From positions 1-8,333 of the forward strand of contig CAKMKB010000264.1 of NCBI GenBank assembly GCA_927435965.1: a DNA stretch of 8,333 nucleotides, in the 5' to 3' direction. The position numbers and the translations under genes were made by a program. A model generated the notes under the pieces. It saw only the letters and a program-made list of their open reading frames with translations. It was not told where the DNA came from and did no database searches. Each line of letters opens with the position of its first letter. The first letter of the stretch is position 1. The DNA comes from 38-11 sp927435965 (GTDB lineage Bacteria; Bacillota; Clostridia; Tissierellales; Dethiosulfatibacteraceae). Of this stretch, positions 1 through 6,735 are shown piece after piece.

Positions 1-1416
1 GATGGTTCTGACGCTATTTATTATGTTCCTTACTATTATGCTGAGACAGGAACAGCCAACAAAATAACCAATTTGCATTTGAATTTTAAAAATAGATTTG
101 ACGGTGATCTAGAACAGATCATTGAAGAGATTGAAAGAGAAAGTATTAAACAGTTAACTGAAAAGCAAAAGGAAAGCGTGATAAAGGCAGTACAGAATGG
201 TGTTTCTGTCATCACCGGAGGACCTGGAACCGGTAAAACAACTGTTATAAACACATTGATTAAAATGTTTGAAATAATGGGGAAAGAAACTGCCCTTTGC
301 GCACCGACAGGAAGGGCGGCCAAAAGAATTACAGAAACTTCCAATAAAGAAGCCAAAACCATCCATAGACTGCTGGAATACAACTTCAGCGAAGATACCA
401 GCACTTTGTTCTTCAACAAAAATGAGCATTCACCACTTGAATATGAAGTAATCATAGTAGATGAAGTGTCCATGGTGGATATCTTATTAATGAACTCATT
501 GCTAAAAGCTATTGAGACAGGAAGCAGAATTGTATTGGTGGGTGATGTGGATCAGCTACCATCGGTCGGTGCAGGAAACGTGCTTCGCGATATTATTGAT
601 TCAGAGGTCATTCCTACTACAAAGCTTGACAAGGTATTCAGGCAATCAGAAAGAAGTCTGATCAAAGTTAATGCACACCATATCAATAATGGTGAAATGC
701 CGACATATAATATCAAAGAAGGGGACTTCTACTTCATCAAAGAAGAAGAGGGCAATATTGCGGACACTATTGTAACACTTTGTGCTGATCGTCTGACATC
801 TCATTACGGATTTAACGGCATGGAAGAGATTCAGGTCCTCACGCCTATGAAAAAGGGAATATCAGGGACCATAGAACTAAATAGAAGAATACAAGCAGCT
901 TTAAATCCTCCATCGGATATAAAGACAGAAAAAAAATTTGGTGATATTGTCTATCGTGTAGGAGATAAAGTCATGCAAACAAAGAATAATTATCAGGTAA
1001 AATGGGAGATAGCCGTTGCGGGTAAGGAGACTGAAAAAGGGGAAGGTATTTTCAACGGAGACATAGGTCATATACGGTTTATTGATAACAGAGATGAATG
1101 CCTATGGATTGAGTTTGACGAAAAACGAGAGGTCAGATACGATTTCACTCAATTAGATGAAATCATACTGGCATATGCTGTAACTGTCCACAAAAGTCAA
1201 GGTAGTGAGTTTCCGGCGGTCATAATACCTGTCACTTGGGCACCCCCGATGCTGTTGAATAGGAATTTGTTTTATACAGCCGTTACAAGAGCACAAAAAC
1301 TGGTTGTGTTGGTTGGTAATGAAAAGTACCTTAGAATGATGATACAAAACAATAAGACTTCCGAAAGATATTCGGGACTAAAATATAGATTATCACAAAT
1401 AAAACAATACTACTAA
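1..1416 (+). CDS. recD2: RecD2-type ATP-dependent DNA helicase, 5'-truncated by the window edge
   Basis: This is the C-terminal 471 residues of a superfamily 1B 5'-3' DNA helicase of the RecD2 (RecD-like, AddAB/RecBCD-independent) family, which acts in DNA repair and replication-fork maintenance in the cytoplasm. The frame is open from base 1, so the TTG at 73 is not the start. Family members are about 740 residues, so roughly 270 N-terminal residues (OB and helix-hairpin-helix region) lie upstream. Counting from base 1, visible motifs are Walker A GGPGTGKTT (73-81), motif Ia APTGRAAKR (101-109), Walker B DEVSMVD (154-160), motif III LVGDVDQLPSVGAG (179-192), VFRQ (212-215), AVTVHKSQGSEFP (393-405) and motif VI LFYTAVTRAQK (423-433). 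All helicase motifs are intact, so the gene looks functional. comF follows after 13 bp, implying one transcript. Family assignment is firm; RecD2 is favoured over RecD because of the DQLPSVGAG and HKSQGSEF forms and the comF neighbour. Confidence 0.95.
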   Translation, partial: DGSDAIYYVPYYYAETGTANKITNLHLNFKNRFDGDLEQIIEEIERESIKQLTEKQKESVIKAVQNGVSVITGGPGTGKTTVINTLIKMFEIMGKETALCAPTGRAAKRITETSNKEAKTIHRLLEYNFSEDTSTLFFNKNEHSPLEYEVIIVDEVSMVDILLMNSLLKAIETGSRIVLVGDVDQLPSVGAGNVLRDIIDSEVIPTTKLDKVFRQSERSLIKVNAHHINNGEMPTYNIKEGDFYFIKEEEGNIADTIVTLCADRLTSHYGFNGMEEIQVLTPMKKGISGTIELNRRIQAALNPPSDIKTEKKFGDIVYRVGDKVMQTKNNYQVKWEIAVAGKETEKGEGIFNGDIGHIRFIDNRDECLWIEFDEKREVRYDFTQLDEIILAYAVTVHKSQGSEFPAVIIPVTWAPPMLLNRNLFYTAVTRAQKLVVLVGNEKYLRMMIQNNKTSERYSGLKYRLSQIKQYY

Positions 1417-1420
1417 AGGA
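1415..1420 (+). promoter_or_regulatory. Ribosome binding site deciding the TTG start of comF
   Basis: AAAGGA overlaps the recD2 stop codon and lies 9 nt before TTG at 1430. The next in-frame ATG (1442) is 21 nt away, too far for this site, so TTG 1430 is the preferred start. The overlap suggests translational coupling to recD2. Confidence 0.6.
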
Positions 1421-1429
1421 CGTGAAGAT

Positions 1430-2137
1430 TTGATTGATAGCATGTTGCGAGACATTGCGGAAATACTGTTACCAGAAAAAAACACCTGTCTTATCTGTGG
1501 CTACAGAACACCATACATAAATACATCTTATATCTGCCTGCATTGTGAAAGCTTGCTTTCAAGATTGGAGGGTGTACTTTGCATCAAATGCTCGAAGCCA
1601 ATGGATCATGATGAAGATTTATGCAGCGATTGTGTCAAAATGCAGAAGGTTTTTGATAAAAGCCTAGCACTATTTCAATACAGGGACAAAACCAAAACAC
1701 TCATCAATGACTTTAAATACCATAACAAATCATACCTATATAAAATGTTTGGATATCAGATGGTGAAATTCCTTAAAGATGTTGATTTAACTGATATTAG
1801 CGCTGTTGTGCCCGTACCTATTCATAAATCCAAGGAGTTGAAAAGAGGGTATAATCAATCAGAATTGTTGGCAAGTTATATTTCTTTTAATTTAGGGCTA
1901 CCTATGTTAAAATTAGTTAAGAGAAACAAAGACACAACACCTCAAAATCGACTGGAAGGATATGCAAGGTGGAACAATATATCAGGTGCTTTCGAAATAA
2001 GCAAAGGGGTGTCGGTGCCTAGCAAGATCTTGTTGGTGGATGACATATATACGACTGGTGCAACTGTCAATGAGTGCTCCAAGGTTTTAAAACAGAATGG
2101 CGCTAACAAAATAGTATGCTTAGCTTTAGCTAGATAA
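1430..2137 (+). CDS. comF: ComF family protein (zinc finger plus phosphoribosyltransferase-like domain)
   Basis: This 235-residue protein resembles ComFC/ComF, a cytoplasmic protein needed for handling imported single-stranded DNA in natural transformation and kept in many non-competent species. The N-terminal part has eight cysteines in four CxxC pairs (20/23, 36/39, 51/54, 65/68), typical of the ComF zinc-binding region. The second half is a type I phosphoribosyltransferase fold, with the family block VVPVPIHKSKELKRGYNQSE (126-145) and a PRPP-loop signature ILLVDDIYTTGAT (200-212). Length matches the family (about 220-245). The start is TTG, chosen by its Shine-Dalgarno spacing. It is 13 bp from recD2 and likely cotranscribed; no separate promoter is visible. 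No U-tract terminator follows, so transcripts may run into the regulatory region before hpf. The enzymatic substrate, if any, is not established for this family. Whether this organism is competent cannot be told here. Confidence 0.93.
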   Translation: MIDSMLRDIAEILLPEKNTCLICGYRTPYINTSYICLHCESLLSRLEGVLCIKCSKPMDHDEDLCSDCVKMQKVFDKSLALFQYRDKTKTLINDFKYHNKSYLYKMFGYQMVKFLKDVDLTDISAVVPVPIHKSKELKRGYNQSELLASYISFNLGLPMLKLVKRNKDTTPQNRLEGYARWNNISGAFEISKGVSVPSKILLVDDIYTTGATVNECSKVLKQNGANKIVCLALAR

Positions 2138-2181
2138 GAGTTTATTGAATATTTATCAGTATATAAATAAAAAACCATAAG

Positions 2182-2233
2182 TTATCCACATAAAAAAGTA
2201 TTGAAACACGACTTATTAACAGGTTTATCAACA
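2182..2233 (+). promoter_or_regulatory. Cluster of three DnaA-box-like 9-mers
   Basis: TTATCCACA at 2182-2190 is a perfect match to the bacterial DnaA box (TTATNCACA). TTATTAACA (2213-2221) and TTATCAACA (2225-2233) follow in the same orientation with two and one mismatches to TTATCCACA. Three similar sites within 52 bp of a 211-bp AT-rich gap suggest DnaA binding, either as a regulatory or a titration site. It is not proposed as oriC, because no dnaA/dnaN genes or long unwinding element are seen. AT-rich sequence makes imperfect boxes common, so only the first is firm. Confidence 0.45.
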
Positions 2234-2234
2234 G

Positions 2235-2259
2235 ATGTTTAAAACATTTTATGCATAAA
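2235..2259. repeat. Two adjacent short palindromes upstream of hpf
   Basis: ATGTTT-A-AAACAT occupies 2235-2247 (6-bp arms, one central base). TTTATGCATAAA occupies 2248-2259 (a perfect 12-bp palindrome). They abut each other and lie about 30 bp upstream of the presumed hpf promoter, a position that suits an operator. Neither has a usable RNA loop, so DNA-level recognition is more likely than a hairpin. The binding protein is unknown. Confidence 0.4.
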
Positions 2260-2287
2260 TAGACAATCATCATACAACAATAATAAG

Positions 2288-2313
2288 GTTTTTAAACCCT
2301 TGTACCTGGGTAT
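2288..2313 (+). promoter_or_regulatory. SigB-like promoter of hpf
   Basis: GTTTTT (2288-2293), a 14-bp spacer and GGGTAT (2308-2313) match the general-stress sigma-B pattern known from Bacillus (GTTTAA, 12-14 bp, GGGWAW). The expected start of transcription is about 2320, some 28 bp before the hpf ATG. A small dyad GGTTT-TT-AAACC (2287-2298) overlaps the -35 element. The hpf gene of B. subtilis (yvyD) is known to be SigB- and SigH-controlled, which makes the match more credible. TATAAA at 2311-2316 could alternatively act as a sigma-A -10, but I see no good -35 for it. Confidence 0.5.
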
Positions 2314-2348
2314 AAAATAAATACAAACAAAAGAAAGGGGACAGACGT

Positions 2349-2876
2349 ATGAATACTAAAATATTTGGAAAAAACATCAGTGTCACCGATAGTTTAAGGG
2401 ACACAGTGGAAAAGAAAATCTCAAAGCTCGATAAATTCTTCTATAAGGATGTGGAAGTCAATGTGGTATTAAGCGTTGAAAAGTTGAGACAGATAATTGA
2501 GATTACAGTACCTTTTGCGGGAACAGTTATAAGAGCAGAAGAAGTAACAGATGATATGTACAGCTCAATAGATAGCGCTGTGGATGCGATGGAAAGACAA
2601 ATCAGGAAGCATAAGACTAAGTTGCAGAGTAAGAAACATGGCCAGAATACCATTAGATTTGAGAACATCGAACCACTAGACATCGAAGAAGAAGACCTGA
2701 AAATAGTAAAAACCAAGAGATTTGCCGTGAAGCCTATGAGTGTCGAGGAAGCTGCGTTACAAATGGATTTGGTTAATCACAATTTCTATGTTTTTCTGAA
2801 TGCAGATACAGAAGAAGTCAATGTAGTATACAAGAGAAAAGATAACAATGTAGGATTAATTGAACCGGAGTATTGA
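2349..2876 (+). CDS. hpf: Long-form ribosome hibernation promoting factor
   Basis: This 175-residue protein is a long HPF, which binds the decoding region of the 30S subunit and dimerises 70S ribosomes into inactive 100S particles in stationary phase or stress. The N-terminal domain (about 1-95) is the beta-alpha-beta-beta-beta-alpha S30AE/RaiA fold, with a basic C-terminal helix (MERQIRKHKTKLQSKKHG, 81-98). An acidic linker (105-117) leads to the C-terminal dimerisation domain (about 118-172), recognised by IVKTKRFAVKPMSVEEA (119-135), HNFYVFLNADTEEVNVVYKR (144-163) and the end GLIEPEY. Length is normal for the long form. The ATG is preceded by AAAGGGG (2334-2340) at 8-nt spacing. It appears monocistronic, with its own SigB-like promoter region and a terminator 18 bp after the stop. 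Identification is firm. Confidence 0.97.
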   Translation: MNTKIFGKNISVTDSLRDTVEKKISKLDKFFYKDVEVNVVLSVEKLRQIIEITVPFAGTVIRAEEVTDDMYSSIDSAVDAMERQIRKHKTKLQSKKHGQNTIRFENIEPLDIEEEDLKIVKTKRFAVKPMSVEEAALQMDLVNHNFYVFLNADTEEVNVVYKRKDNNVGLIEPEY

Positions 2877-2892
2877 TTTGAATAGCAACATT

Positions 2893-2926
2893 AAAAAGCC
2901 TGGCATGTTATGTCAGGCTTTTATAA
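2893..2926 (+). terminator. Rho-independent terminator of hpf
   Basis: AAAAGCCTG (2894-2902) pairs with CAGGCTTTT (2914-2922). The stem extends inward by a G-U and two more pairs to leave a 5-nt loop (2906-2910). A short T-rich end follows. It lies 18 bp after the hpf stop codon and isolates hpf from the next operon. Confidence 0.88.
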
Positions 2927-2947
2927 TGATTAAATGATGATGGAATC

Positions 2948-2976
2948 TTGAAGTTGGATTTGAATTGATATATAAT
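2948..2976 (+). promoter_or_regulatory. Sigma-A promoter of the DUF5317-flippase-mazG operon
   Basis: TTGAAG (2948-2953), a spacer of exactly 17 bp and a perfect TATAAT (2971-2976) form a near-consensus housekeeping promoter. Transcription should start near 2983, giving a leader of about 30 nt. The -10 overlaps one arm of the inverted repeat at 2964-2999. Confidence 0.85.
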
Positions 2977-2999
2977 AAATAAATTAACATTATATCAAT
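2964..2999. repeat. Operator-like inverted repeat over the promoter
   Basis: ATTGATATA (2964-2972) and TATATCAAT (2991-2999) are perfect 9-bp inverted arms separated by 18 bp, with centres 27 bp apart. The left arm enters the -10 hexamer. The right arm ends one base before the Shine-Dalgarno sequence AGGAGG (3001-3006). This geometry suits a repressor site, though AT-rich DNA can produce such repeats by chance. Confidence 0.5.
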
Positions 3000-3013
3000 C
3001 AGGAGGAATCGAA

Positions 3014-3601
3014 TTGTTTTTATACGCAGTCATTATTGGTTTGATAATTGGAAAACTAAGAAAAGGAAAATTGGAGAAAATTGGCTATTTGACAATTCAA
3101 TATCCGTTGCTTATAATTGCGGGTGTATTATTTCAGTTTTTTGTGTTTGTGTTGAACATAGGGCTGTCTGATTTAGGCAATAATACTAGAGACGGTATAC
3201 TTATTGTTTCTTACATATTGATAATGGCTGGCATTCTATCAAATAAATCCATAAAATTCATGTTTTTGTTTTTTGTAGGCGTTGTATATAATTTTATCAT
3301 ATTAATTTTGAATGGTATAAAGGTGGGAATAACCTCAACGGCAGCAGAGAAGGCATTCAGCGCGGAAATATTCGAATTGATTAAAACAGGCAATGTTAGA
3401 TACTTCACAATCATACCCGAATCCAAGTTCTATATGGGGGCATTTATATCCTTTGAAGGAATATTTGTGTACCCAATCGTCTTAACCATAGGAGACATTA
3501 TTTTGTTTTTTGCCACTGTTGTTTTTATACAGTATGCCATGACTGATAAGAGCATTAGAAAAGGATCAAATGTAAGGTATTCAAGAAATCTATTCAGATA
3601 A
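3014..3601 (+). CDS. DUF5317 family membrane protein
   Basis: This is a 195-residue, strongly hydrophobic integral membrane protein of unknown function, which I assign to DUF5317 by its overall pattern. Likely membrane segments lie at about 2-13, 27-48, 61-75, 80-98 and 150-175, with a basic loop KLRKGKLEK (14-22) and a basic C-terminus (179-195). Family-like features are the short first helix followed by the basic loop, the LNGIKVGI stretch (99-106) and the final helix beginning TIGDIILFF (158-166). The region 107-149 is less hydrophobic and probably lies outside the membrane. The start is TTG, fixed by AGGAGG at 3001-3006 with 7-nt spacing; it heads the operon behind a strong promoter. The flippase follows after 45 bp, so a role linked to envelope precursor transport is possible, but that is inference from position only. 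Confidence 0.8.
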   Translation: MFLYAVIIGLIIGKLRKGKLEKIGYLTIQYPLLIIAGVLFQFFVFVLNIGLSDLGNNTRDGILIVSYILIMAGILSNKSIKFMFLFFVGVVYNFIILILNGIKVGITSTAAEKAFSAEIFELIKTGNVRYFTIIPESKFYMGAFISFEGIFVYPIVLTIGDIILFFATVVFIQYAMTDKSIRKGSNVRYSRNLFR

Positions 3602-3614
3602 CATTTCAGATAAC
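3592..3614 (+). repeat. Short tandem duplication at the DUF5317 stop codon
   Basis: ATTCAGATAAC (3592-3602) is followed directly by ATTTCAGATAAC (3603-3614), differing by one T. The first copy supplies the last codons and the stop of the DUF5317 gene; the second repeats the stop-containing sequence out of frame. A third partial copy, ACATCAGATA, follows at about 3617-3626. It looks like a local slippage duplication. Confidence 0.6.
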
Positions 3615-3646
3615 TAACATCAGATATTGACAACGGAGGAGACAAC

Positions 3647-5254
3647 ATGTCCGGAAACAACTTTTTGAAGGGTGCTGCCGTTCTAGGAACTGCAGGATTA
3701 ATTGTAAAGATAATAGGTGCTATATATAGAATTCCACTCACAAATCTCATAGGCACAGAGGGTATTGGTTATTTTCAACCTGCTTATCAGGTGTACAACC
3801 TACTGCTTGTCATATCACTAGCTGGCTTTCCAACAGCTGTGGCCAGACTAGTTTCTGAAAAAATGGCCCTTGAAAATCCACAAGGCGCCCATCAGATATT
3901 TAAACTCTCAATGAGAGTTATTTTAGTTGTTAGTGTTGTTTCATCATTAACCGTTCTTGTATTTGCTAGAAATATAGCCCAAGCAATCGGTTATCCTGGA
4001 ACCTATTATTCATTGTTAGGGTTGGTACCAGCCCTGTTGATTGTACCTGTTATGAGTGTCTACAGAGGTTATTTCCAGGGCATGCAGAATATGATGCCTA
4101 CAGCCTTGTCCCAGGTATTGGAACAGTTGGTCAGATTTATAGTAGGGTTGTCTCTGGCCCATATGTTGTCTAGAACTAGTCTTCAGCAGGCAGCTGGAGG
4201 GGCGTCATTCGGTGCTTCTGCAGGGGGTCTTGCAGGTTTTATTTTTATTCTATTCATATATGCCAGACATAAGAAAAGCATTCATGAAAAGATTGATAAT
4301 GCAGCAAACAATACTGAAGAAGAACCTGGAAGAGTTTTCAGAAAGTTGCTGGCTATTGCCATTCCAATAACCCTTGGTGCCTCTATCGTTCCTTTAATGG
4401 GATTAATAGATGCTAAATTGGTATCTATGAGATTGGCACAGATAGGTTACTCAGTGATTGAGGCTACTGACTTATATGGTCAACTTAGTGGTACAGCTCA
4501 GACGTTTATTAATTTTCCGCAGGTTTTTTCCATAGCGATTGCCATGAGTCTTGTCCCTAGCATCTCTAATGCATATACCAGAAGAGACAAAGAAGCACTG
4601 AACCAGACTACTGATCTGGGAATGCGGACTTCATTGATTATTGGCCTGCCATCAGCTTTTGGGCTATATATTCTAGCCGAACCCATAATCAAACTGTTCT
4701 ACCCTGCTCTGGGACCGGATAAACATAAGAGTGTCGGACAATTACTGGCAATATTGGCAATCAGTGTTGTTTTTCTAACAGTCGTACAATCGCTCACTGC
4801 TATATTACAGGCAGTAGATAAGCAAAGAATCCCAGTTAAGAACTTGGCTATTGGGGCGATTGTGAAAATTGTCCTAACCTACATACTAGTTGGGATGCCT
4901 TCCTTGAATGTCAAGGGTGCTGCCTTGAGTACAATAGCGGCTTATCTGACAGCTGCTGCTCTCAATTACTGGGATATCAACAAGTATACAGAAGTGAAAG
5001 TAAGACTATTCAGAATTGCCATAAGGCCTCTCATTGCATCATCGATCATGGGAGTGGTGGTTTATGCTGTCTATCATGGCGGTGCAAACATCATAGGCGT
5101 AAAGCTTTCAGCTTTGATTGCAATCGTGGGTGGTATTGCAGTATATTTTGTTGCGTTGCCGATTACCGGAACTATTAACAAAGAAGATATGGCGTTATTG
5201 CCTAAAGGTGAAAAACTATATAAACTCATGAACAAACTAAAACTTATGAAATAG
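3647..5254 (+). CDS. SpoVB/YabM-type polysaccharide (lipid-linked precursor) flippase
   Basis: This 535-residue polytopic membrane protein belongs to the MOP (MATE/MviN/Wzx) exporter superfamily, close to SpoVB and YabM, which are thought to flip lipid-linked sugar precursors across the membrane. Signs are an N-terminal segment LKGAAVLGTAGLIVKIIGAI (7-26) leading to YRIPLTNLIGTEGIGYF (27-43), the hallmark VYRGYFQGMQNMMPTALSQV (138-157), the repeat-half start at about 230-260, and about 14 hydrophobic segments. A hydrophilic loop lies at about 207-230. The C-terminus is basic. Length fits the family (about 510-550). The ATG follows GGAGGAG (3635-3641) closely. mazG starts 8 bp after its stop, as yabM is followed by yabN in Bacillus. 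This favours a YabM-like member over the spore cortex protein SpoVB or the lipid II flippase MurJ. The actual substrate is not known from sequence. Confidence 0.88.
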   Translation: MSGNNFLKGAAVLGTAGLIVKIIGAIYRIPLTNLIGTEGIGYFQPAYQVYNLLLVISLAGFPTAVARLVSEKMALENPQGAHQIFKLSMRVILVVSVVSSLTVLVFARNIAQAIGYPGTYYSLLGLVPALLIVPVMSVYRGYFQGMQNMMPTALSQVLEQLVRFIVGLSLAHMLSRTSLQQAAGGASFGASAGGLAGFIFILFIYARHKKSIHEKIDNAANNTEEEPGRVFRKLLAIAIPITLGASIVPLMGLIDAKLVSMRLAQIGYSVIEATDLYGQLSGTAQTFINFPQVFSIAIAMSLVPSISNAYTRRDKEALNQTTDLGMRTSLIIGLPSAFGLYILAEPIIKLFYPALGPDKHKSVGQLLAILAISVVFLTVVQSLTAILQAVDKQRIPVKNLAIGAIVKIVLTYILVGMPSLNVKGAALSTIAAYLTAAALNYWDINKYTEVKVRLFRIAIRPLIASSIMGVVVYAVYHGGANIIGVKLSALIAIVGGIAVYFVALPITGTINKEDMALLPKGEKLYKLMNKLKLMK

Positions 5255-5262
5255 GTGATATA

Positions 5263-6687
5263 ATGCACAAATTGTATATTGTGGGGCTAGGAACGGGAAG
5301 CCTTGAAGATTTGAATTACAAAGCCTTCAATTTGATAAAAAGCGAAAAACCGAAATACGCCAGAACTATCAGGCATCCTGTTATAATGAAGAACAGCTTC
5401 GAAAATCTTGAGGCTTTTGATGAAATCTTTGAGAAGGAAGAAAATCTTGAGCAAGTCTATCGAAAAATCAAAGAAAGAATTGATTGTGCTTTGGCACAAT
5501 ATGGTGAAATTATTTACTTAGTGCCGGGCTCTCCACATATTGGAGACAAGATCACAGAAAGCTATTTATCCGGTGGCAATGACATATCAATAGAGTTAGT
5601 CGACGGCTGTAGTTTCATTGACAAGGCAATTAAGATGTCTGGTTCTCAAAATGCTGGATTCAATATCATTGATGGGCACATGGCGGACAAATATAAATTT
5701 GACATACATTCCAACAATATTATTTGCGGTGTGGAAAACCAAGCGCTAGCTTCCAAAATTAAAATTGAGTTGACGGAAATATATCCCGACGATACGAATG
5801 TCATTTTTATGGACATATTAAGAAATAAAAGAGAACATATTTCATTATTCGAGTTAGATAGACAAGAATATTATGACTATTCCACATATATTTTTGTTGA
5901 AAGTATTGATATTACAATGTTAGACATGTATAATATAAATGATTTGAAAAACCTTATGGTTTTATTGAGAGGTCCGGACGGGTGTCCATGGGATAGAAAG
6001 CAAACTCATATGTCTTTGAGAGAGTGTGTTGTTGAAGAAGCCTATGAGGTTGTGGACGCCATAGAGAAAGACGATGTCGTCAATTTGGTTGAAGAGTTAG
6101 GTGACTTGCTGTTGCAAGTCGTGTTTCATTCCCAGATAGCAGCGGAGGAAGGTTATTTCAACTTCGAAGACGTGACCGCAGGCATCTGTAAAAAGCTTTA
6201 TACCAGGCATCCTCATGTGTTTCTTGAGGAACATGCAAATAATGAGACAGAAGCAAAATTAAACTGGGATGAGATTAAACAGAAGGAAAAAAATGTTTCT
6301 TCCTATACAGAAAGGATTGCAAACATACCTAAATCCATGTCATCTTTATCCAGAGGCTATAAGATTCAGAGCAAAGCAGCTGAAGTGGGATTTGACTGGC
6401 CTGATGCATCTGGTGCTGTTATTAAAGTGAAAGAAGAAATTGAAGAGCTAATGGAAGCATACAAGACAATGGACGCGGAAAAAATCGAAGATGAACTGGG
6501 AGATTTGATTTTTGCGATCATAAATTTCGCAAGATTTATGAAAATCAACCCGGATATAGCATTGAACAAAACCAACAAAAAATTTATTAGAAGATTTGAG
6601 TTTATAGAAAAAAATTCCCAAAAAGATTTAAAAGACATGACTCTGGAAGAGATGGATTATTTATGGGAGTTATCAAAGAGGCATTAA
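5263..6687 (+). CDS. mazG: Nucleoside triphosphate pyrophosphohydrolase MazG with N-terminal methylase-like domain (YabN type)
   Basis: This 474-residue fusion protein resembles B. subtilis YabN. Residues 1-220 look like a tetrapyrrole-methylase (SAM-dependent) domain, with the N-terminal glycine-rich strand YIVGLGTGSLEDL (5-17), TIRHPV (35-40) and YLVPGSPHIGDK (85-96). Residues 225-474 are MazG, which hydrolyses nucleoside triphosphates to monophosphate and pyrophosphate and cleans the nucleotide pool. The first MazG half has LRGPDGCPWDRKQTH (235-249), EEAYE (258-262) and EELGD (277-281). The second half has EEIEE (391-395) and EDELGD (409-414), so both metal-binding ExxE/ExxD sets appear present. 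The start ATG is 8 bp after the flippase stop, with AGGTGAT overlapping that stop, so translation is probably coupled. Whether the methylase domain is active is unclear. hup and rqcP follow, as in many Clostridia. Confidence 0.95.
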   Translation: MHKLYIVGLGTGSLEDLNYKAFNLIKSEKPKYARTIRHPVIMKNSFENLEAFDEIFEKEENLEQVYRKIKERIDCALAQYGEIIYLVPGSPHIGDKITESYLSGGNDISIELVDGCSFIDKAIKMSGSQNAGFNIIDGHMADKYKFDIHSNNIICGVENQALASKIKIELTEIYPDDTNVIFMDILRNKREHISLFELDRQEYYDYSTYIFVESIDITMLDMYNINDLKNLMVLLRGPDGCPWDRKQTHMSLRECVVEEAYEVVDAIEKDDVVNLVEELGDLLLQVVFHSQIAAEEGYFNFEDVTAGICKKLYTRHPHVFLEEHANNETEAKLNWDEIKQKEKNVSSYTERIANIPKSMSSLSRGYKIQSKAAEVGFDWPDASGAVIKVKEEIEELMEAYKTMDAEKIEDELGDLIFAIINFARFMKINPDIALNKTNKKFIRRFEFIEKNSQKDLKDMTLEEMDYLWELSKRH

Positions 6688-6701
6688 TTCCATTTGGAAT
6701 T
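6686..6701. repeat. Inverted repeat at the mazG stop, upstream of hup
   Basis: AATTCCA-TT-TGGAATT has perfect 7-bp arms around two bases and begins inside the mazG TAA. It lies 34 bp before the hup GTG. The 2-nt loop is too tight for a good RNA hairpin and no U-tract follows, so a DNA operator for hup is more plausible than a terminator. I find no convincing separate hup promoter nearby. Confidence 0.4.
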
Positions 6702-6720
6702 TGCAATATTAAAATATTTT

Positions 6721-6727
6721 AAGGAGG
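6721..6727 (+). promoter_or_regulatory. Strong ribosome binding site setting the GTG start of hup
   Basis: AAGGAGG lies 8 nt before GTG at 6736. It shows that the in-frame TTG at 6694, which would add 14 residues lacking any HU resemblance, is not the start. Confidence 0.9.
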
Positions 6728-6735
6728 GTTTTATT

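Noticed and set aside
73..75. TTG as start of the helicase gene
   Set aside because: The frame is open back to base 1 and the upstream residues also look like RecD2, so the gene begins outside the window.
36..473. Long open frame on the - strand opposite recD2
   Set aside because: It is antisense to intact helicase motifs, has no ribosome binding site and no recognisable domain. The other - strand frames in the window are rejected for the same reasons.
2121..2132. TAGCT-TT-AGCTA as a comF terminator
   Set aside because: The loop has only two bases, the stem is 5 bp, it lies within the coding sequence and no T-tract follows.
2138..2348. Replication origin in the comF-hpf gap
   Set aside because: Only one perfect DnaA box is present and the flanking genes are not the usual origin neighbours (dnaA, dnaN, rpmH). 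The boxes are reported as possible regulatory sites only.
6684..6722. A sigma-A promoter for hup in the mazG-hup gap
   Set aside because: TTGGAA (6694-6699) has only TATTTT at a 15-bp spacing; the match is too poor to list as a feature.
6694..6735. Longer HU protein starting at TTG 6694
   Set aside because: The extra 14 residues do not resemble HU, and AAGGAGG at 6721-6727 would lie inside the coding region at ideal distance from GTG 6736.
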